60,748 nucleotides of DNA from Flammeovirgaceae bacterium. Lineage in GTDB: Bacteria; Bacteroidota; Bacteroidia; Cytophagales; Cyclobacteriaceae. Shown in pieces: positions 50,530 to 59,420 of this stretch. The notes under the pieces are model-generated. The model was not told where the DNA came from and ran no database searches. It saw only the letters and a program-made list of their open reading frames with translations. The translations under genes were made by a program, and so were the position numbers. Position 1 is the stretch's first letter. The number at the start of each line of letters is the position of its first letter. The stretch spans positions 1-60,748 of the forward strand of contig JAJTGQ010000089.1 in the NCBI GenBank assembly GCA_021299455.1, given 5' to 3'.

Positions 50530-51588
50530 ATGCAAACCAGAAAACAATTTTTGAAAAGCTCACTGGCGATGGCTGCTGGCTATTCGTTTCTTCATGGTTT
50601 TGCAAATGATGTACGGGCTCAAAAAACTGAACGCAATTTTACATTTGATCTTCATTGCCATCCCGGGCGACTCTTTGCAAGTGCAGCCGGTGGTTTTGGA
50701 GAGGTTGGTTCTACACGGACTGTTATTGACATGAAGAACGCTTATGTGAGTGGTGCGTTCTTTTCGTTAGTAGCTGATTCGCCTTTGATAAGACTGGGTG
50801 CTACGGGTGTGTTGATCGCAGGACAGTTTGCACCTGGTGAGGCCTGGAAGGAGTATCAACGTCAGATGAAGGATATGAAGAATTTCCTTGGTAACGTTTC
50901 TGTTGCGATAGGAAAGCATAAAAAAGATTTAGAGTATAGTCAGCAAGTTACAGCCTATCTATCAGTAGAAGGTGGCGATTTTCTGGAAGCGAGTGTCGAT
51001 AATGTAGATGAAGCGTATCAAGATGGCGTTCGCTCTATTCAGTTGGTTCACTATGTCCCTAACAAGGTTGGCGATCTGCAAACATCAGAACCAATCAACA
51101 ACGGCTTGTCAGCATTTGGCAAAGAGGTGGTGCGCAGAATGAATAAACTGGGAATGTTGATTGATGTAGCCCATGCCAATTTTCAAACTGTAAAGGATGT
51201 TGTTTCTATCACCGATTCTCCCATCATGTTATCGCACAGTATTTTAGAAATGGAAGCCGATCGACCAATTGCAAAAAGAGCGATCTCAAAGGACCATGCA
51301 AAACTAATAGCGCAGACAGGTGGCATTATCGGTGCCTGGCCTTCAGGGTTTAATAAAAGCTTTGACGAATACGTTGAGAACACATTGCGCCTTGTTGAGG
51401 TGGTTGGTATCGAACATGTAGGTATCGGCACTGATATGGACGGCAATTTCAAGCCGGTGCTTTCGAGCTATGAACAATATCCAACTTTTGCTGAAGCCCT
51501 AAAAACAAAAGGACTTTCATCAACAGAAGTAGAAAAAGTGATGGGTGGTAATGCAAAGAGAGTATTAGGTAAAAATTTTAAGAGTTAG
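50530..51588 (+). CDS. M19-family membrane-type dipeptidase
   Basis: A 352-residue dipeptidase exported by a signal with QTRKQFLKSSLAMAAGYSF. Family signs are FDLHCHPG (metal His pair), SVEGGDFL with the Glu, IQLVHYVPN with His, GMLIDVAHANF and SHSILEME, and GTDMDGNF. Renal-dipeptidase-type enzymes cleave dipeptides, including some with D- or beta-lactam-like C-termini, using two zinc ions. The start at 50530 places Met just before the signal; an alternative at 50494 overlaps the previous gene. Downstream in the same strand is the deiminase-like lipoprotein. Confidence 0.9.
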   Translation: MQTRKQFLKSSLAMAAGYSFLHGFANDVRAQKTERNFTFDLHCHPGRLFASAAGGFGEVGSTRTVIDMKNAYVSGAFFSLVADSPLIRLGATGVLIAGQFAPGEAWKEYQRQMKDMKNFLGNVSVAIGKHKKDLEYSQQVTAYLSVEGGDFLEASVDNVDEAYQDGVRSIQLVHYVPNKVGDLQTSEPINNGLSAFGKEVVRRMNKLGMLIDVAHANFQTVKDVVSITDSPIMLSHSILEMEADRPIAKRAISKDHAKLIAQTGGIIGAWPSGFNKSFDEYVENTLRLVEVVGIEHVGIGTDMDGNFKPVLSSYEQYPTFAEALKTKGLSSTEVEKVMGGNAKRVLGKNFKS

Positions 51589-51653
51589 ATAATTAACTCT
51601 AAACGTCTAACATCTTCAGTAGTTTCTGGCGCTTTACAACAAAAAGTATTTCT

Positions 51654-52985
51654 ATGAAAATGATAAAACCAATTCAACAAATTTTTCAATTGGCAACGAT
51701 GGTCAGTTCGCTAATGATCTTTTTTTCTTGCGGCAAGCCTAAGGATCAATTTCATATGCCTGCTGAATGGGAACAGCATGATGCCGTATGGTTGGGATGG
51801 GAGAAGGATACGATCAGGGGATACTATCCTCCAATCATAAAAGCTATCAACACATTAACACCGAACGTGAAGGTGAAGATGGCCTTTAACTCAGATAGCT
51901 TGATGCAAGTGGCAAAGCACTATTTAATTGCACAAAAAGTAGATACAGCCAATATCCGATTTTACGTAATGCCTGGTGATCGCTACTGGATTCGCGATCA
52001 TGGAGCAGCATTTTTAACCAATGGAAAAGGAGAGTTAGGTGTAGCAGATTTTGCCTGGAATAGTTATGGAAGACCTGGATTTCTAAAAGAGAAGTACAAT
52101 GGAAACATGGATAGTGTTCAAAAATATTTGGATAAGTATAAAGTCTACACAAAAAAAACAGGCTCGGTCGATAGTTTGATGGCGGTAGCTGAGGGTGCAA
52201 AAGTTCTAAAGACCGATGTGGTGCATGAAGGTGGTGCGATAGAAGTGAATGGTAAAGGTACATTGATTCTTTGCGAAGCCACAGTTTTTGAGCGAAACCC
52301 TGACTTGAAGAAGGAATATATTGAAAGTGAGTTCAAGCGGGTGCTGGGAGTGTCAAAAATCATTTGGACGAAGAAGGGATTGGCTGACGATCCGTTACAT
52401 TTTTTTAGAAAGATTACCGGAAACTACTACGGTGGTGGGACGGGTGGACATACCGATGAATTTGTAAGGTTTGCCAATGCAACCACTATTTTATTAGCGT
52501 GGGTAGAAGAATCTGAAAAAGATAACAATCCGGTTAACCAAATGAACTATGAGCGGATGTGTGAAAACCTAAAAATCCTAGAAAGTGCAACCGATCAAGA
52601 CGGAAAGCCATTCACAATTGTAAAAGTTCCGTTGCCAGATTTTATTTTTAAGAAAGTGGCTGTACGCAAAAAGATTGAAGACAACGAAGTAACCCTTGAT
52701 ATCGAGTTGGACGGATTTATCCCTTCAGAAACTCCCAAGCTTGGCGATAGTATTTTGCGAGTACCTGCGGCCAGCTACATGAATTACCTGGTAACGAATG
52801 GCTTGGTGATGCTACCCACCTACACGGCCATGGGGTCTTCCAAGGAAAAAGAAGAAAGAGTTGAAAAGATATTTAAAGAATACTTCCCCGATCGTAAAGT
52901 GGTTTTCATTGACATGATGCCACAAAATTGGGAAGGAGGAGGACTCCATTGTTCAACGCAACAACAGCCTGTTAAGTCAAAATAA
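51654..52985 (+). CDS. Agmatine/peptidylarginine deiminase-like lipoprotein
   Basis: A 443-residue guanidino-group enzyme (PAD_porph/agmatine deiminase superfamily). It has an N-terminal lipoprotein signal (IFFSC, Cys26), then MPAEWEQHDAVWLGW, DRYWIRDHG (Arg114, Asp115), HEGGAIEVNGKGT, NPDL, GGTGGHTDEF (His266) and the nucleophile Cys433 in NWEGGGLHCSTQQQP. All catalytic positions are present. Agmatine deiminases are cytosolic, but this one should be exported to the envelope, which recalls the secreted peptidylarginine deiminase of Porphyromonas gingivalis. The likely reaction is removal of ammonia from a guanidino group to a carbamoyl group. Confidence 0.85.
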   Translation: MKMIKPIQQIFQLATMVSSLMIFFSCGKPKDQFHMPAEWEQHDAVWLGWEKDTIRGYYPPIIKAINTLTPNVKVKMAFNSDSLMQVAKHYLIAQKVDTANIRFYVMPGDRYWIRDHGAAFLTNGKGELGVADFAWNSYGRPGFLKEKYNGNMDSVQKYLDKYKVYTKKTGSVDSLMAVAEGAKVLKTDVVHEGGAIEVNGKGTLILCEATVFERNPDLKKEYIESEFKRVLGVSKIIWTKKGLADDPLHFFRKITGNYYGGGTGGHTDEFVRFANATTILLAWVEESEKDNNPVNQMNYERMCENLKILESATDQDGKPFTIVKVPLPDFIFKKVAVRKKIEDNEVTLDIELDGFIPSETPKLGDSILRVPAASYMNYLVTNGLVMLPTYTAMGSSKEKEERVEKIFKEYFPDRKVVFIDMMPQNWEGGGLHCSTQQQPVKSK

Positions 52986-53009
52986 CCCCCGCCTGATATA
53001 AAATCAATG

Positions 53010-53432
53010 TTAATGGTTGGCATCTTTTCTGATTAACCCTAAAAGTAAAAATCCTGATATTGTCAGTACTATGCCTATCGTGAACATAATAATATGAAGC
53101 ACTGAAATGTCCTTCACCATGATTACCTGTATCACTATCCATACACTCAGTAGAATTCCTTGAGTAATAACCCAAAATGGAGCGAATACCTTTTTCTTAA
53201 CTACGAAATAGGCTGCTATAAAATTAAGGAGTCCATTAACGATGAGCAATACTATTCCGGGAATTAAATAGGAAGTGAATGGAGAATCCTTTATGTATAA
53301 AACACTCATACCCATCCCATGCCCAGATGGGTCTATGATAAACAACACACCAGCTACAGTAGCATTTATTGCTGTAAGGAGTAGCAGAGAAATTGAGGTT
53401 AATCGCAAATACTGTTTCAAAGAGGAGCTCAT
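53010..53432 (-). CDS. Four-helix membrane protein of unknown function
   Basis: A 140-residue integral membrane protein from ATG 53432; an upstream in-frame ATG at 53459 would add nine residues and overlap the previous gene by 20 bases. Four hydrophobic segments are visible (LTSISLLLLTAINATVAGVLF, YLIPGIVLLIVNGLLNFIAA, WVITQGILLSVWIVIQVI, LHIIMFTIGIVLTISGF). Charged residues are few. It is directly downstream of the DUF6544-type gene, so the pair is likely co-expressed. No family recognised. Confidence 0.7.
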   Translation of the reverse strand: MSSSLKQYLRLTSISLLLLTAINATVAGVLFIIDPSGHGMGMSVLYIKDSPFTSYLIPGIVLLIVNGLLNFIAAYFVVKKKVFAPFWVITQGILLSVWIVIQVIMVKDISVLHIIMFTIGIVLTISGFLLLGLIRKDANH

Positions 53433-53439
53433 CTTAGTT

Positions 53440-54537
53440 TTATTCCATGCGATGATCATTGTACTTTATGGATGAAACTTCAAATGTGCCATAGCACAAG
53501 TCCCGGTCGGGATAGGTGTAAATTGTTTCTGCATACCCAGCCAATCGGTATCCGTTGATCTCGTGGTAGTTCTTTAAGGGTGTTGCCCACGGCAATTTCC
53601 TTCCAGCATCTGCATTATATCGATCATTTGATTTAAAGTTTATAAGCTCCCCAATATCATTAAAGAATAATTCGGCCGTTATGGCAATTCCGTTATTAGT
53701 AAAGGTTGCTTTAACAGTATTCTCCCCAAGTTCTTGCCATGCAATGCGCTTGTCGATAAGCGTGGCCGGAGCCATGCAACACATATCATTAAAAAAAGTA
53801 ACGGTTTCTGCTGTATCCATTTCCGGTCCATCCTGAAACTGTACTTTCAGTAGCGAGAATAACCGGATATCCATAAAGGCATCTCCATTATTAAAACAAT
53901 GATAGCCTGCCACCGGAAGCCCCTTCATGACTGCTTTCATAAAGAATAGACGGGTGGGAGTCTCCATAAAGTTATATTGCTCCGAAGAAAAAGGCATCCA
54001 ATCCGATTGCTCGTCCTTTCTTATTTTACCGTTAAAGTGTATTTCAAAATGATTGACCGTAGGCTTACCGATTGAACCCGTGTAGCGAAGGTATTTTTTT
54101 ACCGGCTTCGGCAAGGCCTGGATATCTTCTTCCGTAAGTGGGGAATTTTGGAAATACGCTTTTTGCAGCAAACCCTGCTTTACATCGCGCTGATAGTTGC
54201 TATAATATTTCCCTGTGGCGAATCCCATAATAGCCGCGATCAAAATAATAACGTTGGCTATTGTACCATACTTCGCATCTTGCCAGCTTAGGAGGATTAC
54301 TCCTTGCGAAATAATTACTGCGGGGATAGCAACGTATACCCAAGCATCTTTTTTGAGCAAAAACAGAATTGTCGAAATAGCAAAGAGCGAAGCCGTTAAC
54401 AACCACACCATGCCTACCGGTTTTGAAATGGCCATGGTTAACTGTTTCATTTCAGCATATTGAAATGCTTTTGCAAAGCCCATCAAATGGATGAGGCCAT
54501 GAACTGTAATTAAAACAGCGAGAACATGCTTAATCAT
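53440..54537 (-). CDS. DUF6544-type membrane protein
   Basis: A 365-residue protein with four membrane segments in the first about 110 residues (HVLAVLITVHGLIHLMGFAK, MVWLLTASLFAISTILFL, VYVAIPAVIISQGVILLSW, VIILIAAIMGFATGKYY). A soluble domain follows, with the sequence LPKPVKKYLRYTGSIGKPT, FNGKIR, DMCCMAPATLIDKRIAW and LPWATPLKNYHEINGYRLAGYAET. This matches the DUF6544 (earlier DUF6920) pattern; function unknown. The start is divergent from the TonB-dependent receptor, 432 bases away. The downstream membrane protein gene is close and on the same strand. Confidence 0.72.
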   Translation of the reverse strand: MIKHVLAVLITVHGLIHLMGFAKAFQYAEMKQLTMAISKPVGMVWLLTASLFAISTILFLLKKDAWVYVAIPAVIISQGVILLSWQDAKYGTIANVIILIAAIMGFATGKYYSNYQRDVKQGLLQKAYFQNSPLTEEDIQALPKPVKKYLRYTGSIGKPTVNHFEIHFNGKIRKDEQSDWMPFSSEQYNFMETPTRLFFMKAVMKGLPVAGYHCFNNGDAFMDIRLFSLLKVQFQDGPEMDTAETVTFFNDMCCMAPATLIDKRIAWQELGENTVKATFTNNGIAITAELFFNDIGELINFKSNDRYNADAGRKLPWATPLKNYHEINGYRLAGYAETIYTYPDRDLCYGTFEVSSIKYNDHRME

Positions 54538-54920
54538 AAGTTCAGTGGATATCTAATATGGAAATAAAATTAGCAGTCCCGGAATTTCTAATTCATGATA
54601 TCGGGCTCATGCTCGATTGATTTCTGTCACCCTTGAGTTTGCAAAGCCACATTGCAAACGGTTTCACAACAGGGGAAAGCTCCACCGGGAAAAATCAGTA
54701 TAAGATTGATTAGTGGTTTTACTAAAAGTGAAACAAAGGCGTCTAACTATTGAAAATACCTGCCAAGTCGGCACAACTGTCCGCTGATGGTTTTCTCTCC
54801 AACTAGCCACACAAGCTTCTTTTTGTTGAGGGGATATTATTCGTTGGCTTGTTTTACCTATTTTTCAAACTATTAACCAACTGATAGTTACAGCATTGTT
54901 ATGATCACTATTTGGAATAG
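54538..54920. other. Intergenic gap upstream of the TonB receptor
   Basis: No gene of any strand is supported here. It contains an 8-base inverted repeat GTTTGCAA/TTGCAAAC (54637-54659) that could be an operator, and a lone CGTCTAA (54740-54746) that lacks a partner -35 element. The region is otherwise unremarkable. Confidence 0.4.
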
Positions 54921-54967
54921 TTATAAATAATGAGATACTTGCATTATTTATAATCATTCTAAATAAT
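54921..54967 (+). promoter_or_regulatory. Three-half-site operator in front of the TonB receptor
   Basis: TTATAAATAATG (54921-54932) and CATTATTTATAA (54942-54953) are a perfect 12-base inverted repeat with nine bases between. A third TAAATAAT (54960-54967) is direct to the first (36 bases apart) and inverted to the second with nine bases between. It ends two bases before the ATG. The centre (ATAATCATT) overlaps a Fur-box-like core, 13 of 19 against the E. coli consensus. Confidence 0.65.
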
Positions 54968-54969
54968 AT

Positions 54970-57225
54970 ATGAAATTGCCAAATGGACAACTGGCTGCGC
55001 TAGTCTTTTTATTGATCACTTCTTACGGCTTTGCTCAAAAAGATGTAACCAGAAACGATACATTAACCACACAGATACTTCCCGAATTGACCTTGGTTGG
55101 TCGCGGTAGCAAATCAGATATTCATCAGCTTCCGCAGATCGTTGGCACCTCCATTTATGCCGGTAAAAAAAGCTCTCTGGTGGTGATGGATAATGTGCAA
55201 GGAAACATTGTCTCCAATACAATGCGCCAGGTGTTAGGGAAGGTTCCGGGCATTTTTGTTTGGGAAAGCGAAAGCAGCGGCATACAAATAGGAATCGCAG
55301 CGCGGGGATTAAGCCCCAACCGATCATGGGAATTTAATATACGTCAAAATGGTTTTGACATTGCTGCTGATCCATTTGGATATCCCGAGGCTTACTACAA
55401 TCCACAGCTACAATCCGTGCAGCGAATAGAAATTGTTAGGGGGCACGGCTCATTGCAGTATGGACCACAACTAGGTGGAATGGTCAATTGTATACTCAAG
55501 AACGGCAGTGAATTTACAAAGCCCTTTCAATTTGAGACAAACCAGACCGTGGGGAGCAATGGTCTGTTCAATTCTTACAACGCGATAGGTGGTAATACAA
55601 AGAAAGTAAACTACTATGCTTTTTATGATCACCGATCTGGCAATGGTTGGCGTGACAACAGTCAATTCAATAGCGGCACTTTATCAGGTACCATCACTTA
55701 TAAAATTTCTAACCGATTCTCGCTAACAACAGAAATTACAAAATGGGCTAGTCGTAGCCAGCAGGCAGGTGGTCTTACCGATAGTCAGTTTCAGCAAAAC
55801 GCACAGCAAAGTTTACGAGCCAGAAATTGGTTTGACTTAGATTGGCTAACCCCTGGTGTAACGGCCGATTATAAAATAAACCGTAATCAACACCTGAATG
55901 TAAAAGTGTTCGGGATAGTAGCCGACAGAAATAGTGTGGGCTTCTTTCCAAGTGGAGGCATCTTGGTGAAAGATACGATCAACACAACGATCGGCACTTA
56001 TAACTCACGCACCATTGATATTGATAAATACAGGAATTTTGGCGCAGAGGCGCGTTACCTTCTTCAATACAACATTGGCAAGCAACAAAGTAATTTGAGT
56101 GCCGGGTTGCGACTATACCGAGGCAATACACTTCGGTATCGAGGTGGTGTTGGCACAACCGGGACAGACTATTCTATCGATCGCAAGGAAGGTACTCTTT
56201 GGGTTAGCGACATCAACTATCAAAGTGGGAACGTGGCTGTTTTTGCCGAAAATCTTTTTCAGCTCACTGATAAACTGCTGTTGGTGCCGGGCATTCGTTA
56301 CGAATACATTACATCTCAAGCGAGCGGCTACAATGGATTGAACAATAGTGTTCCTGTTGCCATACAAGATCAATCGCGCAGTAGAGTATTCTTGCTGGCT
56401 GGCCTAGGAGCCGAATATTCTGTTACCCGTTCTACTTCACTTTATGCAAATGCCACTCAATCGTACCGGGCTGTTCAGTTTGCAGATCTTACGGCTGCAC
56501 CTACTACCGATGTAATTGATAATAACCTAACAGATGCAAAAGGATTGAATGTAGATGTGGGTTATCGCGGCAATGTAAAGAGCTATTTAAAATTTGATGT
56601 AAGTCTTTTTTTACTCGATTATCAAAACAGAATAGGAACCATTCGTCAACAGCGGCAAGATGGATCTTTTTACAATCTCCGCACCAATGTGGGCAGCAGC
56701 ACGACTACAGGAGTTGAGGCTTTTGCAGAGAGCAATATAAGTGAGTCATTGGGTATCCCGGCAGCGTTTGGGAATCTCTCTTTCTTTATTTCTTATGCCT
56801 ACAACAATGCGCAGTATAATAGTTTTAGGGTGGTAACGGTTGTCAACAATCAATTGTCAGAAAGCAACTACAAGGACAAAAGAGTGGAGTACGCTCCTGA
56901 AAATATTTTCCGTGCAGGGGTAACGTATACGTATAAGAGTTTTTCTGCCACACTTCAGCGGAGCTACACGGATAAGGTATTTACAGATGCAAATAATACC
57001 GAAACAACATCGGCCAATGGCCAAAATGGAATAATCCCCGGATATACCGTGGACGATCTCACGATCAGCTATCAGCACAAAACAGGTGTGAAAGTAAAAG
57101 CAGGCGCCAATAACCTGGGAGACGTGCATTACTTTACGCGAAGGTCGGGCGGTTATCCTGGTCCTGGCCTTTTGCCAAGTGACGGAAGAACGTACTTCGT
57201 TTCGTTGGGGTATGTGTTGAGGTGA
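54970..57225 (+). CDS. FecA-like TonB-dependent outer-membrane receptor
   Basis: A 751-residue receptor with a signal ending YGFAQ (about 1-22), a plug domain (about 75-180; GKVPGIFVWESESSG, ARGLSPNRSWEFNIRQNG, VQRIEIVRGHGSLQYGPQLGGMVN), and a 22-strand beta-barrel to the end (YFVSLGYVLR, terminal aromatic). No carboxypeptidase-like N-terminal domain is present, and no SusD partner is adjacent, so it is not a polysaccharide (SusC) type. Sequence such as QAGGLTDSQFQQNAQQSLRARNWF recalls the ferric citrate receptor FecA. Iron chelate uptake is the likely task, with the upstream operator suggesting metal-dependent control. Confidence 0.88.
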   Translation: MKLPNGQLAALVFLLITSYGFAQKDVTRNDTLTTQILPELTLVGRGSKSDIHQLPQIVGTSIYAGKKSSLVVMDNVQGNIVSNTMRQVLGKVPGIFVWESESSGIQIGIAARGLSPNRSWEFNIRQNGFDIAADPFGYPEAYYNPQLQSVQRIEIVRGHGSLQYGPQLGGMVNCILKNGSEFTKPFQFETNQTVGSNGLFNSYNAIGGNTKKVNYYAFYDHRSGNGWRDNSQFNSGTLSGTITYKISNRFSLTTEITKWASRSQQAGGLTDSQFQQNAQQSLRARNWFDLDWLTPGVTADYKINRNQHLNVKVFGIVADRNSVGFFPSGGILVKDTINTTIGTYNSRTIDIDKYRNFGAEARYLLQYNIGKQQSNLSAGLRLYRGNTLRYRGGVGTTGTDYSIDRKEGTLWVSDINYQSGNVAVFAENLFQLTDKLLLVPGIRYEYITSQASGYNGLNNSVPVAIQDQSRSRVFLLAGLGAEYSVTRSTSLYANATQSYRAVQFADLTAAPTTDVIDNNLTDAKGLNVDVGYRGNVKSYLKFDVSLFLLDYQNRIGTIRQQRQDGSFYNLRTNVGSSTTTGVEAFAESNISESLGIPAAFGNLSFFISYAYNNAQYNSFRVVTVVNNQLSESNYKDKRVEYAPENIFRAGVTYTYKSFSATLQRSYTDKVFTDANNTETTSANGQNGIIPGYTVDDLTISYQHKTGVKVKAGANNLGDVHYFTRRSGGYPGPGLLPSDGRTYFVSLGYVLR

Positions 57226-57380
57226 CGGTACATAGAAATTTGAGCATACTTCCTTGAAAACAACTGGTATAGGGTCGGATCTTTTAAGCATTTGATCGAA
57301 TAGTAGTCTTGTTTTCCATAAATGATAGAGATTTCTGTTTGAAATCGTACCTTGCAGTAAATCAACCACTATTATTAACT

Positions 57381-57839
57381 ATGGCTAAATCGCAAGACAC
57401 CTGGAACAAAAAGGAAATGGAGAAGAAGCGCCTGAAGAAAAGACAGGATAAGGAGCAAAAGAAGGAGGAGCGGAAAGCCAATGCCAAGGAAAGTACCAGT
57501 TTTGACGATATGATCGCCTATGTGGATGAGTATGGAAATTTAAGTTCTACGCCCCCTTCTGCCATTCGCAGAAAGGATACTGTCCGCGCTGAAGATATTC
57601 AAATTGGGGTGCCAAAGCGGGTTGATGTAGTGCAAGACACCCTGCGCAAGGGAATTGTTACCTTCTTTAATGATTCTAAGGGTTACGGCTTTATCAAAGA
57701 TTCTGAGACACAAGAAAGCATTTTTGTCCACGCAAATGGTTTACTAGATCCTATCAAAGACAACAATAAAGTAACTTTTGAAGTAGAGATGGGACACAAA
57801 GGGCCCAATGCTGTCAAAGTAAAATTGGCGGTTGGCTGA
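57381..57839 (+). CDS. Cold-shock-domain protein with basic N-terminal extension
   Basis: A 152-residue protein. Residues about 1-50 are a lysine/glutamate-rich coiled coil (NKKEMEKKRLKKRQDKEQKK...), the middle has FDDMIAYVDEYGNLSSTPP, and the C-terminal about 65 residues form a cold-shock domain (KGIVTFFNDSKGYGFIKDSE, ESIFVHANGL, VTFEVEMGHKGPNAVKV) with RNP1-like KGYGFI and RNP2-like IFVHA. Binds single-stranded RNA or DNA. The start at 57381 is preferred to 57309 because the extra 24 residues are hydrophobic and unrelated to relatives. Monocistronic. Confidence 0.85.
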   Translation: MAKSQDTWNKKEMEKKRLKKRQDKEQKKEERKANAKESTSFDDMIAYVDEYGNLSSTPPSAIRRKDTVRAEDIQIGVPKRVDVVQDTLRKGIVTFFNDSKGYGFIKDSETQESIFVHANGLLDPIKDNNKVTFEVEMGHKGPNAVKVKLAVG

Positions 57840-58033
57840 GTTTCCTTATAGTCACCTACCTTAAAAAAAGCTTGTTCTTAACTGGCGAGTGGCTTCAACG
57901 TAGATTTTCTTCTCTTTTTACCTGGAGCTTCAACACTTCAAAGAATTAATCCATCGCTTTTTTTGGCGGCTGGGCTATTGTCCACAGTTAAATCCCTAAC
58001 GAACAGCTAGTTTCGTGGGTACAAAGAGAATTT

Positions 58034-58669
58034 ATGAAATACCTTTTTATCGTTTTTGCTTGTTTTTTTAGTTTCGAAGCCTTCAGCCAACTTGAAGCGG
58101 TCAAACCAAAAGAACTAACACTTCAAAATCGTTTTGATTTAATGAAAACCACATCACAGACGTTTCAAGATTACAAAGTAATCAAAGAAGTTGCGCTGGA
58201 TGGTGTTTGGAGAATTTCGCAGGATACTGTCAACCGATTAAAAGTCGCCTTAGCAACACAAAGAGTATCTATTGCTAAATTAGAGAAATCCCTCTCAGAC
58301 GAACGTAGTCTGATCGAGAAGGTGCGAGCTTCTCAGCAAGGGTTGGAATATGACAGCACTCATATTTCGATCCTTGGACTTTCATTTGGTAAAACACTGT
58401 TTGTGTCGGGAGTCTTTATCGTGCTTTTGGGAATGCTCTTACTATTGGGAGGTCTTTTGGCAAAGCTAAGACTGATTTCAAGTGACGCAAAAGAGACAAA
58501 GGATTTATTGAATTTTTCAACACACGAGCTAGAAGAGTACAAAAAGAAATCCCTTGAAAAACAGGCCAAGCTTTCAAGGGAACTCCAGACAGAAAGGAAC
58601 AGAATCGCGGCTGAGAGAATTCCGGTATTTACGATAAAACCACTTAGTTCCGCTCAAACTATTCTTTAG
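58034..58669 (+). CDS. Exported coiled-coil protein with one membrane span
   Basis: A 211-residue protein of no family I recognise. N-terminal signal (MKYLFIVFACFFSFEAFSQ), a coiled coil (about 60-105), a membrane segment (about 118-143; TLFVSGVFIVLLGMLLLLGG), then a long charged coiled coil (HELEEYKKKSLEKQAKLSRELQTERNRI). It would sit in the inner membrane with coils on both sides, similar in layout to small scaffold proteins. A gap of 194 bases precedes it; an eight-base gap follows before the convergent msrA gene. Confidence 0.6.
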   Translation: MKYLFIVFACFFSFEAFSQLEAVKPKELTLQNRFDLMKTTSQTFQDYKVIKEVALDGVWRISQDTVNRLKVALATQRVSIAKLEKSLSDERSLIEKVRASQQGLEYDSTHISILGLSFGKTLFVSGVFIVLLGMLLLLGGLLAKLRLISSDAKETKDLLNFSTHELEEYKKKSLEKQAKLSRELQTERNRIAAERIPVFTIKPLSSAQTIL

Positions 58670-58677
58670 GAAAAAGC

Positions 58678-59325
58678 CTATCGCTTTAATTTTCCCTTGT
58701 ACGTTTTTTTGAAAAGTTCGTATCTTGGAATAGACACGCCCATTACGTACGGACTGTAGGGGTTGTGCTCGATATAATCCTGGTGATAGTCTTCGGCTTT
58801 GTAAAATGCGGTTAGTGGTTTTATCTCTGAGACAATTAGTTTTTTGAATTTTGGGGCATAAGCAGCCTTGGCCTTCTCTGCCAACTCTTTTTCTTCCGGT
58901 GTGCTGTAAAATATAATGGAGCGATACGAGTTACCGCGATCAGGCCCTTGTTGATCGGGTGTGGTCGGGTCTTGTGATGTAAAAAATACATTCAGTAACT
59001 CAGCATAGCTCACTTTCTTCGGATCGTAATACACCAGAACTGTTTCCGCGTGACCAGTCGTTTCAGTGTTGACCAATTCATAAGTTGGATTTATTGTGGT
59101 TCCACCAGCATAGCCGGATATTGCAGCATCCACGCCTTCAACTGCTTCAAAAATATGTTCCGAGCACCAAAAGCATCCTTCCGCGAAGGCGGCTACTGCT
59201 TTGCCGGCTGGCGGAGTCAAACTCATTTTTAAATCACCCTGTTGCTTCTTTCCCGATTGTGCATTGCAAGAAGCTAGCGTTAAAGAAATCGTTATGGCGA
59301 GAATGTGAGTGAAGTATTTTTTCAT
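58678..59325 (-). CDS. msrA: Exported peptide-methionine (S)-S-oxide reductase
   Basis: A 215-residue MsrA. The catalytic Cys is in AEGCFWCSEHIFEAVEGV (GCFWC motif), followed by GYAGG, GHAETVLVYYDP and the C-terminal YHQDYI region with the further ligand residues. A lipoprotein-type signal (LASC) puts it in the envelope, where it repairs oxidised methionine in exported proteins. The ATG at 59325 gives this signal; a further upstream start at 59364 would add 13 residues that hide it. It is convergent with the coiled-coil gene. Confidence 0.92.
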   Translation of the reverse strand: MKKYFTHILAITISLTLASCNAQSGKKQQGDLKMSLTPPAGKAVAAFAEGCFWCSEHIFEAVEGVDAAISGYAGGTTINPTYELVNTETTGHAETVLVYYDPKKVSYAELLNVFFTSQDPTTPDQQGPDRGNSYRSIIFYSTPEEKELAEKAKAAYAPKFKKLIVSEIKPLTAFYKAEDYHQDYIEHNPYSPYVMGVSIPRYELFKKTYKGKLKR

Positions 59326-59420
59326 TTTTTTAGATGTTGTTTGCGAATATACGAAGCGTTTCACTTTGTGGTTTTATGCAAATGGTTGATATGTCGTATT
59401 CACGTCAAAAGTTGGATACA

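Noticed and set aside
51602-51612. CGTCTAA before the deiminase-like gene as an ECF promoter
   Set aside because: No AAC-type -35 element at 15-18 bases upstream; instead the gap has a small AGAGTTA/TAACTCT inverted repeat around the dipeptidase stop codon.
54601-54720. Riboswitch upstream of the TonB receptor
   Set aside because: I looked for a cobalamin-type or other known aptamer core but found only isolated short inverted repeats.
54740-54746. CGTCTAA in the gap before the TonB receptor as an ECF promoter
   Set aside because: No matching -35 element; 224 bases from the gene.
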